Positions 1 to 9,089 of a stretch of DNA of 20,222 bases are shown here, one piece after another. This DNA is from JBBSUQ01 sp038234235 (GTDB lineage Bacteria > Bacteroidota > Bacteroidia > Flavobacteriales_D > Crocinitomicaceae). The stretch lies in contig JBBSUQ010000045.1 of the NCBI GenBank assembly GCA_038234235.1, forward strand, positions 1 to 20,222, written 5' to 3'. The notes under the pieces were generated by a model. It did not search any database, was not told where the DNA came from, and saw only the letters and a list, made by a program, of their open reading frames with translations. Each line of letters starts with the position of its first letter. The first letter of the stretch is position 1. Made by a program: the position numbers and the translations under genes.

Positions 1-35
1 AAAAAAAGACCGTTTGAATTAACAAACGGCCTTTT
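1..35 (-). terminator. Rho-independent terminator of the large T9SS cargo gene
   Basis: On the minus strand a 9-bp stem (bases 8-16 with 23-31, six-base loop) ends in a run of seven Ts, 23 bases past the stop codon at 58. On the minus strand the 9/30 pair is a G-U wobble, so the stem is continuous; on the plus strand it would be an A-C mismatch. The minus-strand gene is therefore the likely client. Confidence 0.75.
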
Positions 36-57
36 AATCTTAATTTAATTGTATTTC

Positions 58-3000
58 TTATTCAACTACTACCTTAAATACTGTAGCTTTTGAATCATTA
101 AACAAATTAACAAAATACATTCCTGGCTCTAGATTGGTAACCGGAATAGTAATTAACTCATTTGAAGACAATGTTTCGTTAGAAATAATTACATCTCTAC
201 CATTCATGTCTCTAACAATAATGTTAAACGTTCCTTCCAAATCACCTGCTTTGATGTTAATAACATCATTTGTTGGATTTGGATATAAACTTACACCTGC
301 AAAAGTTAATTCATCAACAGATAAGAAGTTACATGAAGTAACATTCACAGTGATTAAAGATGTATCTGCCGGACAAACACCATTGCTCGTGATATATGTA
401 TAATTATAACTACCCTGAATATTTGGAGTAACTATATTCTGACTAGGCAATGCTGCATTTGAAGGATTATAAAAAGTTCCACCGAAATCTGCATTTCCAT
501 TTATACCACTAAACAATCCAACTGGTTGATTTTTACATATTGAAATCATACCATCTTGACCTGCATTTGAAGGTTGGAAAATTTGTACTTGAGAAATTGT
601 ACTATCTGTAGCACAACCATCAACTAAATTGTATTGGAAATCATAAGTTATGTTTGCCAATGTAGTCGTAACGAAATCAGATCCGTTTACAATTTGTTGT
701 GTATTAAACAAATCAACAAACATTCCACCTGGATCATTTCCTGCCAATGTAGTAAACAAATCTACAGTATCACCTCTACAAACCTTTGTCAACGGAACTG
801 CTGTTCCTGGATTTAAGTTTATTTCAGATAATCTAATTGAATAGATTCCTGTAGAGAATGTACTTTTTGAATCATGCATCAAGTAATATGTATTACCAGG
901 TGTTAAGCCACAAACCGTAAAATTCGGAGCTAAACTTCCTCCACCAATTGCGTCTTCATTTGCAGCAATAAGTGAATATGAACCTAAAGTAACTGTTTGA
1001 CAAGTCGTAACATTGTAAATTGCAATCTGACCATCAAATCCTTGATCAACACCAGAGATTCTCATGTTTCCTGTTGCAGGAGCTACAAATTTAAACCATG
1101 TTGTAAAATTCAAAGCAGAATTTGACCAACCTGTTGTTGTTTGTGCACCAGTAACTGGAGGAGCAATTGCTTGTTCACCAGATTGAACTGTAGCACCAGT
1201 ATTGTTGAAATAATTAACTACTCCATTAACTGGTAATGTTTCAGCCAAACAAGTAGAATCATTTTTCAACGGCATTGTAATAGTTATTGGACCTGTAAAT
1301 AAAGAAGTGTCCGTGCTACAAACCGATTGAATATATATGTCATAAACTCCTCCAGACAAAAATGCTGAATTGAAGGTAGTATCAGTCGTATTATTATCTA
1401 AAGCAACTGTTGTACTTGATGGATCATACAAATCAAAACCATAAGACCCATATTGCAAATTAAATGAAGTGCTTGGGTAAGACGGAGAAGACGCTGTGAA
1501 ATTCCAACTAGAGAAAATACTATCTACTGCCGTTGATGCTGAAATACCAATAGGATTAGCACACAAAGGAGGAGTAAGAATTGTTACCTTGATAGCAAAA
1601 CTTTGATCACCATTAGCACAATCAGAATACACATAAACATCATAATAAGTGTTTTGCTGTAATCCTAAAATAATTGCATCACTAGAAGTAGTTGCCATCA
1701 TTGTTCCTGTACCTTGTGTAAATCCTTGTACACCATATTCAATTGTCCAATTTGTCTCATTTGACAAACCTGAAGTCCAATCAAAACCTGCTTCGTCTGC
1801 GTTGACATAAGTTGCATATAAATTTGTTGGTTTAGGACAATCTGTGTAATAATATTTAACACAAGTATTATTTTGCAAATAAGTTGGACTGTAATATGAA
1901 TGTTCAAAATTTTGAACTGGACCTTTTAGACCAACAGTTGCATAACCACCATAATCATAAAAAGTACTTCCAGTAACGACATCTTTGTAAACATAATGAA
2001 TTTCCATTGTTGTTTCATCAAAAATAGCTTGGAAAGACATGGTATCAACACCATAATTATGTTTCAAATCATATTGAATTACTAACTTTCTGTTGGGAGC
2101 CGTACCAGTTATTTGATTGTATATGAAACCAGAATAATCATCCAAATCTGTCCACAATGGATACAAACCATTTACTGGCGCATATATAATAGAATTTGGA
2201 TAAGGTGAAATGTACGTTGAAGGATTGTTAATAGCAATAACGCCATTGTTAGACACACGTATATTGTTAACGACAGTTCCTTGAAACAAGAAAGAGAAAG
2301 GCATTGTCAATGAGAATTCACCATTGTATAGTGTACTATTGGGCGTACCTGTAGACGTAATACTATTATATGTCGTAGTCGGACAATCATTGTTTTGTTC
2401 CATGTATTGGCCAACACCGAATGTATTGAAATTAACAGGTCCTGCATAATATGATGTATCACCAACTGTACAAACTCCACGAATAAATGCTGTATAAAAA
2501 GTATTGGCTGTTAAACCAGACAAAATATAAGGAGGAGGCATATTAACAAAAACTGTGGTTCCTGTTCCAGGTGTAAATCCAGTTGCGCCATATTCAACAG
2601 CCCATTCAGCTTCAGAACCACCAGCAGTCCAGTTTAAAGTTGCATCAGTATTTGTAGTTTGAACAACCGCAAAGTTTGTAGGCTGTGGACATGTCGGTGC
2701 AGGAGCAATGGTTACAAAATAATCTTCTGTTTCACCATATCCGTATGTTCCGCAAGCATTTACACCACCTGCGTAATATGTTTCCGTATTTACAACTCTC
2801 ATTCTCGTTGTTCCTGTAGGAATACCAGTTGGTATAGAAATCAATCCTGTAACGAAATGAGGACCCGAAACTCCAACTGTAGGAGTGTAAACTTCTTCTC
2901 CTAAATCACTAAACAATCCATTTTGATTAAAATCTATAAATATTTTTGTCCAGCTAGTATAATTGCCTCCACAAGTTCCCACGTTTACAGAAAAATTATA

Positions 3001-3942
3001 ACTTGCTGACTGCGCTAGCGTTGGAGCTGCAGCAATTGTTGTGTAATCAGAATACAATGACAAAGTACTACCTGGTCCTCCTGTTGTTGAACACGTTGAA
3101 GAATTATTTAAAGTACCAACCGAAACATTTAAGATTTCTTCATCATAAGCGTAAAGTGCATTACTAGTGCAATAACAATTTAAAAAAGAATTAACATTTA
3201 CTAATACTGGTGTTGATGTCATTGGCCCACCACCAAAACTACAAGTAACTATTGCTTGATAATATGTTGCAACAGTTTGCGTTGCTGTGTAAGTAGGACC
3301 CGTAGCACCAACTATATTACTGTATGTAATATTATCTGGAGATGATTGCCACTGATAAGTAACTCCTGATTCAGATGCAACATTCTGTAACGAAAGTGTA
3401 AATGGTGAACTTGGACATGCGCTTGCTACTGATGACAAAGTATTACCTGGTGCAGTTGTAGTAGAACAATCAGCCAAAAGTGTACCGTTTATTGTAAATG
3501 AACCTGGACAAGCACTTGAGTAATAATAATCGACATCAATCATGATGTAATAAGTAGTTCCGGCATTAACAAATCCTGGGACAGTAAGAGTCTTGTTAGG
3601 GTAATAATCCGTAACACTTCCGATGCATGTTCCACCTGATGTTGGACATCCTGCGTACAAAAATACACCTGAATAATACTGACCTGAATAAGCAATTGTG
3701 ACCCCAGAATAACTATTAGTTGGTGTCCAACTATATAACGCTTCTTGTCCATCTTGATAATAACTGATACCGCAAGAAGTAGCGTTATACTGATTGATAT
3801 CATCAGAACCCCCGCAAACCATTGTTTGGGTGTAAGGCAATGTGGGTACTGCAGGAATAGCAGTTGCTCCAGGACACGTGGTAGCGTATGCTGTTGCAAA
3901 GATTCCGAATACCGCAATTAATTGTAGTAAAATTTTTCGCAT
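58..3942 (-). CDS. Secreted multidomain adhesin-like protein with T9SS type A sorting domain
   Basis: A 1294-residue secreted protein of unknown specific function. A Sec signal peptide covers about residues 1-20 (MRKILLQ..., ending ATAYA). It is followed by a pre-peptidase-C-like beta domain (to about 150), an Ig-like segment (about 165-250), a GEVED-type domain (about 325-410, with DFNQNG and ending GETEDYFVTI), and a fibronectin type III domain (about 417-504). A beta-rich insert (about 510-697) leads to two more FnIII domains (about 700-785 and 794-877) and a second pre-peptidase-like domain (about 897-1037). The last 80 residues contain SLYPNPTNDVINIK and end in KVVVE, a classic type A T9SS C-terminal domain, so export across the outer membrane and surface attachment or release are expected. 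No catalytic motif is visible; an adhesin or matrix role is inference. It is monocistronic, with its own terminator and a candidate promoter. Confidence 0.9.
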   Translation of the reverse strand: MRKILLQLIAVFGIFATAYATTCPGATAIPAVPTLPYTQTMVCGGSDDINQYNATSCGISYYQDGQEALYSWTPTNSYSGVTIAYSGQYYSGVFLYAGCPTSGGTCIGSVTDYYPNKTLTVPGFVNAGTTYYIMIDVDYYYSSACPGSFTINGTLLADCSTTTAPGNTLSSVASACPSSPFTLSLQNVASESGVTYQWQSSPDNITYSNIVGATGPTYTATQTVATYYQAIVTCSFGGGPMTSTPVLVNVNSFLNCYCTSNALYAYDEEILNVSVGTLNNSSTCSTTGGPGSTLSLYSDYTTIAAAPTLAQSASYNFSVNVGTCGGNYTSWTKIFIDFNQNGLFSDLGEEVYTPTVGVSGPHFVTGLISIPTGIPTGTTRMRVVNTETYYAGGVNACGTYGYGETEDYFVTIAPAPTCPQPTNFAVVQTTNTDATLNWTAGGSEAEWAVEYGATGFTPGTGTTVFVNMPPPYILSGLTANTFYTAFIRGVCTVGDTSYYAGPVNFNTFGVGQYMEQNNDCPTTTYNSITSTGTPNSTLYNGEFSLTMPFSFLFQGTVVNNIRVSNNGVIAINNPSTYISPYPNSIIYAPVNGLYPLWTDLDDYSGFIYNQITGTAPNRKLVIQYDLKHNYGVDTMSFQAIFDETTMEIHYVYKDVVTGSTFYDYGGYATVGLKGPVQNFEHSYYSPTYLQNNTCVKYYYTDCPKPTNLYATYVNADEAGFDWTSGLSNETNWTIEYGVQGFTQGTGTMMATTSSDAIILGLQQNTYYDVYVYSDCANGDQSFAIKVTILTPPLCANPIGISASTAVDSIFSSWNFTASSPSYPSTSFNLQYGSYGFDLYDPSSTTVALDNNTTDTTFNSAFLSGGVYDIYIQSVCSTDTSLFTGPITITMPLKNDSTCLAETLPVNGVVNYFNNTGATVQSGEQAIAPPVTGAQTTTGWSNSALNFTTWFKFVAPATGNMRISGVDQGFDGQIAIYNVTTCQTVTLGSYSLIAANEDAIGGGSLAPNFTVCGLTPGNTYYLMHDSKSTFSTGIYSIRLSEINLNPGTAVPLTKVCRGDTVDLFTTLAGNDPGGMFVDLFNTQQIVNGSDFVTTTLANITYDFQYNLVDGCATDSTISQVQIFQPSNAGQDGMISICKNQPVGLFSGINGNADFGGTFYNPSNAALPSQNIVTPNIQGSYNYTYITSNGVCPADTSLITVNVTSCNFLSVDELTFAGVSLYPNPTNDVINIKAGDLEGTFNIIVRDMNGRDVIISNETLSSNELITIPVTNLEPGMYFVNLFNDSKATVFKVVVE

Positions 3943-3978
3943 AAAGTTTTCTTTTTAATTAATTAAATTATATAGGTG

Positions 3979-4012
3979 TAAAGTTAAACTAAAATCATTT
4001 CAGTTTTAACAA
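3979..4012 (-). promoter_or_regulatory. Candidate Bacteroidota-type promoter for the T9SS cargo gene
   Basis: On the minus strand TTG (4010-4012) is followed after 23 bases by TAACTTTA (3979-3986), close to the TTG-N(17-23)-TAnnTTTG pattern reported for Flavobacterium. It lies about 37 bases upstream of the ATG at 3942. The last base differs from consensus and the region is AT-rich, so chance is possible. Confidence 0.35.
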
Positions 4013-4061
4013 ATAAACCGTTATAAATTTAACGATTTGAAAAAACTAAAAGTTTTTGTTT

Positions 4062-4397
4062 TTATTTAGTAATATTTAAACTGTCAATGATAACAGAATA
4101 AATGGATTTTATTTTTTCTTGATTTTTGGAGTAATAATCCATAGATTCATTAAAATCTACTAATTGAGTATTGTGCTTTTTACAAATAACTACTACATGA
4201 GAGTCAATACTTTGCTTTATTAATTGACTGGGATGCTCTTCACTCTGTAGATAGCTTTCAGCCAATACAACTTCGTATAATATATCAGTGAATTCGTTTT
4301 GTTCAATTAAATTTTTAGGTCTTTCAACTTTATAATTACCATTACCGCACCCAAATATGCTCGTTAAGAGTACAAGAATCAGTATTATTTTAGTCAT
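4062..4397 (-). CDS. DUF4296-type small lipoprotein
   Basis: A 111-residue protein with a lipoprotein signal peptide: MTKIILILVLLTSIFGC, predicted lipidated Cys17. The mature part starts with a polar stretch and then NEFTDILYEVVLAESYL, the N-terminal pattern of the DUF4296 family of Bacteroidota lipoproteins. Its function is unknown. I chose the ATG at 4397 because it gives a clean signal peptide; an in-frame start at 4472 would put 25 unrelated residues before it. The start overlaps the end of pyrC by 8 bases, so translation is probably coupled. The same partner order (mannosyltransferase, dihydroorotase, DUF4296) is one I associate with flavobacteria, though no functional link to pyrimidine synthesis is evident. 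Confidence 0.8.
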   Translation of the reverse strand: MTKIILILVLLTSIFGCGNGNYKVERPKNLIEQNEFTDILYEVVLAESYLQSEEHPSQLIKQSIDSHVVVICKKHNTQLVDFNESMDYYSKNQEKIKSIYSVIIDSLNITK

Positions 4398-5727
4398 AAT
4401 CGAAATGAAGTCTTTTACCAGGGTTAATATCAAGCAATTTTCCTCCATGATAAACCATGTTACCATTAACAAATGTACTTTCTATCTTACCTTCAAAAAT
4501 AGTGTCTTCGAATGGTGACCAACCGCATTTATATAATAGCTGTCCTTTATTTATAAATGTTTGTGTGTTTGGATCTAATACAACCAAATCTGCAAAATAA
4601 CCTTCGCGGATATATCCTCGTTTTTCTACTCTAAAAAGATCTGCCGGAGCATGGCACATTTTGCGAACTAAATTCTCTAAACTTATCTTACCTTCTAATG
4701 TTTTATTGTACAATGCTATGAGCGCATGCTGCACTAATGGTCCGCCTGATGGAGCTTGCGCATATTTAGCAGATTTTTCGCCGAGTGTGTGTGGTGCATG
4801 GTCCGTTGCTATGACATCTATGCGATCATCTAAAACGGCTTTCCAAATTGCTTCTCTGTCTTGTTCTGTCTTTACTGCAGGATTCCATTTGATGAAATTA
4901 CCTTTTTCGGCGTAGTCTTTATCTGAAAACCAAAGGTGGTGCACACATGCTTCGGCAGTAATTTTTTTTTCTTTTAATGGTAAAATATTGCTAAAAAGTT
5001 CGGTCTCTTTGGCTGTACTTATATGTAAAACATGCAAACGTGAATTGTTAACTGTTGCCAGATTTACTGCCAATGAGGAAGACAAATAGCAAGCCTCGTG
5101 GTTGCGAATAATGGGATGGAGTTCTACTGGAATATCGTCTCCATATTGCGCTCTCGCAGCTTCTAGATTGTGCTTGATCGTTCCCTCGTCTTCGCAGTGA
5201 GTTGCAATAAGCATATCGCATTTGCCGAATATGCCAGATAGCGTTTTTTCGTTATCTACTAACATATTGCCAGTAGAGGATCCCATGAAAACTTTTACGC
5301 CACAAACGTTTCTTTTATTTGTTTTAAGAACTTCTTCCAAATTATCATTGGAAGCGCCCATATAAAAAGAATAATTTGCCAAAGAATCTTTGGAACCTAT
5401 AATATACTTGTCTTCTAATAATTGTTGGGTGAGTGCATTGGGAACGGTATTTGGCATTTCCATAAAACTAGTAATACCACCAGCAACAGCTGCTCTACTT
5501 TCCGAAAATATATTGCCTTTATGCGTTAAACCGGGCTCTCTGAAATGAACTTGATCATCAATGCAACCTGGTAATAAATATTTACCATCCAAATCAATTA
5601 TTGAAGCATTATCATCGGTTATGTTTTGATCAATTTTCTCAATGATTTCATTTTTAATTAAAACATCAGAGATGAAAATTTTTCCTTCATTTACAATCTT
5701 TGCATTTTTCAGTAAATAAGTACTCAT
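4390..5727 (-). CDS. pyrC: Dihydroorotase
   Basis: A 445-residue amidohydrolase catalysing carbamoyl-aspartate to dihydroorotate, third step of de novo pyrimidine synthesis, in the cytoplasm. Numbered from the ATG at 5727, visible active-site elements are DDQVHFREPG (His61), the probable carbamylated Lys145 in GVKVFMGSSTG, His177 in ATHCEDE, His235 in LHISTAKE and Asp309 in ATDHAPH. The usual first metal histidine of the HxH motif is Gln59. The start at 5727 gives a 4-base ATGA overlap with the upstream mannosyltransferase gene; a GTG at 5751 is also in frame but would add eight residues not expected for the family. The length fits the long dihydroorotase/allantoinase-like class. Identity is firm. 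That Gln59 is a lineage feature rather than a loss of activity is inferred from the otherwise complete motifs. Confidence 0.93.
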   Translation of the reverse strand: MSTYLLKNAKIVNEGKIFISDVLIKNEIIEKIDQNITDDNASIIDLDGKYLLPGCIDDQVHFREPGLTHKGNIFSESRAAVAGGITSFMEMPNTVPNALTQQLLEDKYIIGSKDSLANYSFYMGASNDNLEEVLKTNKRNVCGVKVFMGSSTGNMLVDNEKTLSGIFGKCDMLIATHCEDEGTIKHNLEAARAQYGDDIPVELHPIIRNHEACYLSSSLAVNLATVNNSRLHVLHISTAKETELFSNILPLKEKKITAEACVHHLWFSDKDYAEKGNFIKWNPAVKTEQDREAIWKAVLDDRIDVIATDHAPHTLGEKSAKYAQAPSGGPLVQHALIALYNKTLEGKISLENLVRKMCHAPADLFRVEKRGYIREGYFADLVVLDPNTQTFINKGQLLYKCGWSPFEDTIFEGKIESTFVNGNMVYHGGKLLDINPGKRLHFDYD

Positions 5728-6437
5728 AATTTCACTTTTTTCATTTTCCACACACCCATAAGTGCCTCCTTAAAAATTCCGGTACTCATTTTAGATGTAC
5801 CATAAATTCTATCAATAAATGTTATCGGAACTTCAATTAATTTGAATCCCTTTTTTCTGGCTGCGTATTTTAAAAAAATCTGAAACGCATACCCACGGAA
5901 ATTTACCTTATCTAAATCTATAGCTTTTAAAACTCGACTGTTGTAACACATAAAACCAGCTGTAGTGTCTTTTATCGGCATCCACAGAATTAATCGTACA
6001 TAAATGCTTGCGCAGTACGACATTAAAATTCTATTCAATGGCCAATTTTTAACTTTACCTCCATTGCAATATCTAGAACCTATGCTCATATCAAACTTAC
6101 CATCCAATAATGGTTTTAAAAGTCGAGCTAAATCATCCGGGTTGTGTGAAAAATCACAATCCATTTCAAATATAAAATCATAATCTCTAGCTAGTGACCA
6201 TTTAAATCCATGAATGTAAGCGGTTCCTAGGCCTAATTTCCCTTTTCGTTTTTCTAAAAAAACTTGTTCAGGAAATTCTTTCATTAATTCCTCTACTTTT
6301 TGAGCTGTGCCATCTGGAGAATTATCATCTACAATTAAAATGTGGAAAATATCTTCCAATGAAACGACTTTGCGAATCATGCGTTCGACATTTTCTATTT
6401 CATTATAAGTTGGAATAATAACTACCGAATTCGGCAT
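5724..6437 (-). CDS. Glycosyltransferase family 2, polyprenol-phosphate mannosyltransferase-like
   Basis: A 237-residue GT-A fold enzyme resembling dolichol/polyprenol-phosphate mannose synthase, which transfers mannose from GDP-mannose to a polyprenyl phosphate on the cytoplasmic face of the membrane. Motifs: VVIIPTYNEIENV near the N-terminus, nucleotide-binding LIVDDNSPDGT (Asp37-Asp38), the metal motif EMDCDFSHNPDD (Asp93, Asp95), IGSRY, and the DTTAGFMCYN segment typical of DPM1-like enzymes. There is no C-terminal transmembrane extension, matching the short soluble DPM1 class. It is the first gene of a three-gene operon, overlapping pyrC by 4 bases. The sugar donor and acceptor are inferred from family resemblance and could be different. 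Confidence 0.85.
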   Translation of the reverse strand: MPNSVVIIPTYNEIENVERMIRKVVSLEDIFHILIVDDNSPDGTAQKVEELMKEFPEQVFLEKRKGKLGLGTAYIHGFKWSLARDYDFIFEMDCDFSHNPDDLARLLKPLLDGKFDMSIGSRYCNGGKVKNWPLNRILMSYCASIYVRLILWMPIKDTTAGFMCYNSRVLKAIDLDKVNFRGYAFQIFLKYAARKKGFKLIEVPITFIDRIYGTSKMSTGIFKEALMGVWKMKKVKL

Positions 6438-6521
6438 AGATAAAAATTTGTGCTAAAAATATGAAATATTAAACTAATATTTGCGTCATTGAATATATTG
6501 CTTTGGAATTATTTATGAAAA

Positions 6522-7964
6522 ATGCTAATAAACAAGACTAAAAACATACATTTTAATAATAACAGTGCCAATATTAGTAAATTTTTCTTGGATAAAAAGT
6601 TTTGTCTTTTACTTTTTACGTTTTTCTATTTCGCTGGATTCTCTCAAGATTTTAAAAATATTTCACTTTTAGATCATTGGTTTTCTGACACAATAATCAC
6701 AAATAGTACTGAGGCGCGCTTTAATGACTGTTGGGGATTTAAATCAAACGGTAAAGAATACGCGGCGCTAGGAAGTACAGAGGGAATCCATATTTTCGAA
6801 ATTGGTGAAAATGATAAATTAATTTTTCGAGATTTTCAAAAAGGTACATATTCAGCAACAAATGTAGTGCACCGGGATTTCAAAATATATAAAAATTATC
6901 TTTATGCAGTTTGTGATGAAGGCACCAGCGCACTCCAAATCTACGACACTTCTACCTTACCTGATAGTTTGACTTTAGTTGCAGAAATAAATGCTGGTTT
7001 TGGAAGGATTCATAATATTTTCATAGACACAAGTTCTGCTTTGCTTTTGGCCTGCGATGTAAAAGATTACACCATGGGAAGTGTTAGTCCAATGAGAATC
7101 TACAATATATTAAATCCTATAAATCCGCTGTTGTTATTTAGCGGACCAAGTGACGTGAATGTAGTGCACGATGCTTTTGCGAGAGATGGAAAAATAATTC
7201 TTAATTGCGGATTTGATGGCTTGCGCACTTACGATGTCAGTAATCCTTCCACACCACAACTTATACAAACGATAGATATTTATCAAGATCAAGGTTACAA
7301 TCACCAAGGTTGGTTGAGTCCTGATGGAACAACTTATATTTTTGCTGATGAGACTAATGGAAAAAAAATAAAAAAAGTAACCGTAAATGAAAATTATCAA
7401 ATGAATATAATATCAATGTTTGGCACTAATATAGAAAACCAAAGTGTGCCCCACAACATTATGTTAAGTGATAAATTTGCTTATGTGGCATATTACAATG
7501 AAGGATTACGAATTTACGATTACACCTATAAAACACCAGTAGAAGTTGCTTACTACGACACCTATCCAACTGATCATCCTTTTAAAATGAATGGTGCATG
7601 GGGAGTTTATTCGGCATTTTTCAGCAAGAGAATTATAGTTTCGGACAGGCAAAACGGCTTATTTTTATTTCAATTTGATGAAGATGAATATACAAGAAAC
7701 GAGAAGGAAGAAAAATTGAGTATTTATCCGAATCCGTTAATTTCAAATAATAACTTAACAGTAAAATTAAACGAAAAATTTGTAGATAAAATAGAAGTTG
7801 AAATCTATGATTATACTGGAAAAGCTGTAGGTATTTTTTCTAATTATAATTTTAATTATATCCAAATACCTATTGATTTAAATGTAGGAATTTATCAATT
7901 AAAAGTAAGGTATAACACTTCGACTGAGGAGTTTTTGGAAATTGGGAAGGTTTTAGTTTATTGA
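6522..7964 (+). CDS. Secreted LVIVD-type beta-propeller (choice-of-anchor B-like) with T9SS sorting tail
   Basis: A 480-residue protein of unknown function. A hydrophobic signal segment (LLLFTFFYFAGFSQ, about 29-42) follows an unusually long polar N-terminus. The start may therefore be wrong: TTG at 6588 is an in-frame alternative giving a normal signal peptide, while ATG 6522 is the only ATG. Residues about 45-385 form repeats of about 50 residues with YD-type strands (LQIYDTS, LRTYDVSNPSTP, LRIYDYTYKTP), as in LVIVD/choice-of-anchor B propellers. His117, His164, His216, His261 and His311 recur at the same repeat position. From about 398 on, LSIYPNPLISNNN and a beta-rich end form a T9SS type A sorting domain. 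It is a single gene, divergent from the mannosyltransferase operon. Surface exposure is expected; ligand unknown. Confidence 0.85.
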   Translation: MLINKTKNIHFNNNSANISKFFLDKKFCLLLFTFFYFAGFSQDFKNISLLDHWFSDTIITNSTEARFNDCWGFKSNGKEYAALGSTEGIHIFEIGENDKLIFRDFQKGTYSATNVVHRDFKIYKNYLYAVCDEGTSALQIYDTSTLPDSLTLVAEINAGFGRIHNIFIDTSSALLLACDVKDYTMGSVSPMRIYNILNPINPLLLFSGPSDVNVVHDAFARDGKIILNCGFDGLRTYDVSNPSTPQLIQTIDIYQDQGYNHQGWLSPDGTTYIFADETNGKKIKKVTVNENYQMNIISMFGTNIENQSVPHNIMLSDKFAYVAYYNEGLRIYDYTYKTPVEVAYYDTYPTDHPFKMNGAWGVYSAFFSKRIIVSDRQNGLFLFQFDEDEYTRNEKEEKLSIYPNPLISNNNLTVKLNEKFVDKIEVEIYDYTGKAVGIFSNYNFNYIQIPIDLNVGIYQLKVRYNTSTEEFLEIGKVLVY

Positions 7965-8011
7965 TTGATATTGTAATGCTAACAATTTAGGTTGTAATCT
8001 ACCATTTGATT

Positions 8012-8948
8012 TTAATCCATAAGATTTTTTTGACTTTCTATTCTATTCTTTGCTTCTATTAATAATGAGTGAAGTTTGTTTTCCAATTCTTTTTGTTCGT
8101 TGCTTTTTCCTGCACAAAGTATTAAAAACCAATTGGTATATTTTCATCTTCTTGTTTTTCATATTTATCCAGACATTTTAAATAGAGCTCCATTTGTCTT
8201 TTATAACTGGCTTTAAATTCTCCTAATTTAAGTTCAACAGCAACAAGTCTCTTTAATTTTCGGTGGTAAAAAAGTAAGTCTATTTAGAAGTCTTTACCAT
8301 CTAAAATTATACGTTTCTGCCTTTCTATAAAAGAAAACCCAACCCCCAGTTCCAAAATAAACAATTGTATTTCATTTATAATACTATTTTCTATATCGCT
8401 TTCCAAATATCCTTGTTTCAGTCCTAAAAAATCCAAAAAATAAGGATCTTTAAATGTGTTTTGAACAACACCAAATTCGGAATGAGCTTGGACATTTGCA
8501 ATTTCGTTGCGCTCAAATGCTTTGAGTTCAATTTGGTATCTTGTGTTTCGGACTGACCATCTTTCTGAAGTTATCTTTTCTGCATAAAATTTCCTTTGTT
8601 CTAGCGATTTCAACGGAAATAATTCTATAAAGTGAGTCCAGCTCAATTGTGACATCAGCGATGTCACAATGTTTAATTCTGGAAATTATTCAGCAAATTG
8701 CATCATTCTTCGAACATTTCGCAAGGTATAACTCCTTCCAAACTGACGTTCAAGTTGAGCAGAAATATTCTGAATTACTTTCTCCCCATATTCTACACTT
8801 CCATTATTTAGGACATCGTTATTAATCGTTTTGCCTACATGCCAAACGTAAGCGTCAACAAACTATTAACCTGCGATACAACTTGTTTTTTACTTTGCTC
8901 TATAATATTAACAAGGTCTTTGAAAACATTTTCAATGTCTTGATTCAT
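8012..8948 (-). pseudogene. Decayed DUF1016/YhcG-type PDDEXK nuclease gene
   Basis: Conceptual translation pieced across frames matches the DUF1016 family (YhcG-like: N-terminal DUF1016_N domain, C-terminal PDDEXK nuclease). It starts at ATG 8948 (MNQDIENVFKDLVNII). A one-base loss at about 8845-8846 shifts the frame before WHVGKTINND. An in-frame TAA at 8686-8688 interrupts FAE-FPELN, where family members usually have Gln (CAA to TAA fits). The longest open piece, 8284-8667, encodes SQLSWTHFIELFPLK through RIILDGKDF. TAA at 8284-8286 then replaces a probable Tyr before IDLLFYHRKLKRL. The nuclease core VAVELKLGEFKA is readable after that stop. A second frameshift sits in the A/T run at 8123-8128 (PIG to LILCAGKSNEQ). 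The C-terminus, ending at 8012, looks shortened by an internal deletion. Multiple lesions make sequencing error unlikely; the protein is almost certainly not made. Confidence 0.88.
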
Positions 8949-9089
8949 GTTTATTTCCTTAATCAATTTCAAATATACTCAACTTTAAAAAAGAATCTAA
9001 TTTGTCAATTTTGCTGAATATTGATATGGACACATTGAAATCAATTTTTGAATTTTCTTGCAACCAAAAATTATTAATCAATGAAATAC

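Noticed and set aside
3540..3917. 125-codon ORF in another frame of the 1294-residue protein gene
   Set aside because: The overlapping frame encodes a clear signal peptide and continuous domain structure; this one is an out-of-frame shadow.
4041..4057. Small A/T hairpin AAAAACT-AAA-AGTTTTT after the DUF4296 gene
   Set aside because: The stem has one G-C pair and no GC core, so it is too weak to call a terminator with confidence.
7134..7400. 88-codon minus-strand ORF inside the propeller gene
   Set aside because: Antisense shadow of a well-supported coding region, with no recognisable product or ribosome-binding context.
8649..8667. Perfect 8-bp inverted repeat GTGACATC-AGC-GATGTCAC
   Set aside because: It lies in the nuclease relic, where the same bases encode the conserved VTSLMSQ segment; no U-tract or gene boundary is present, so coding constraint explains it.
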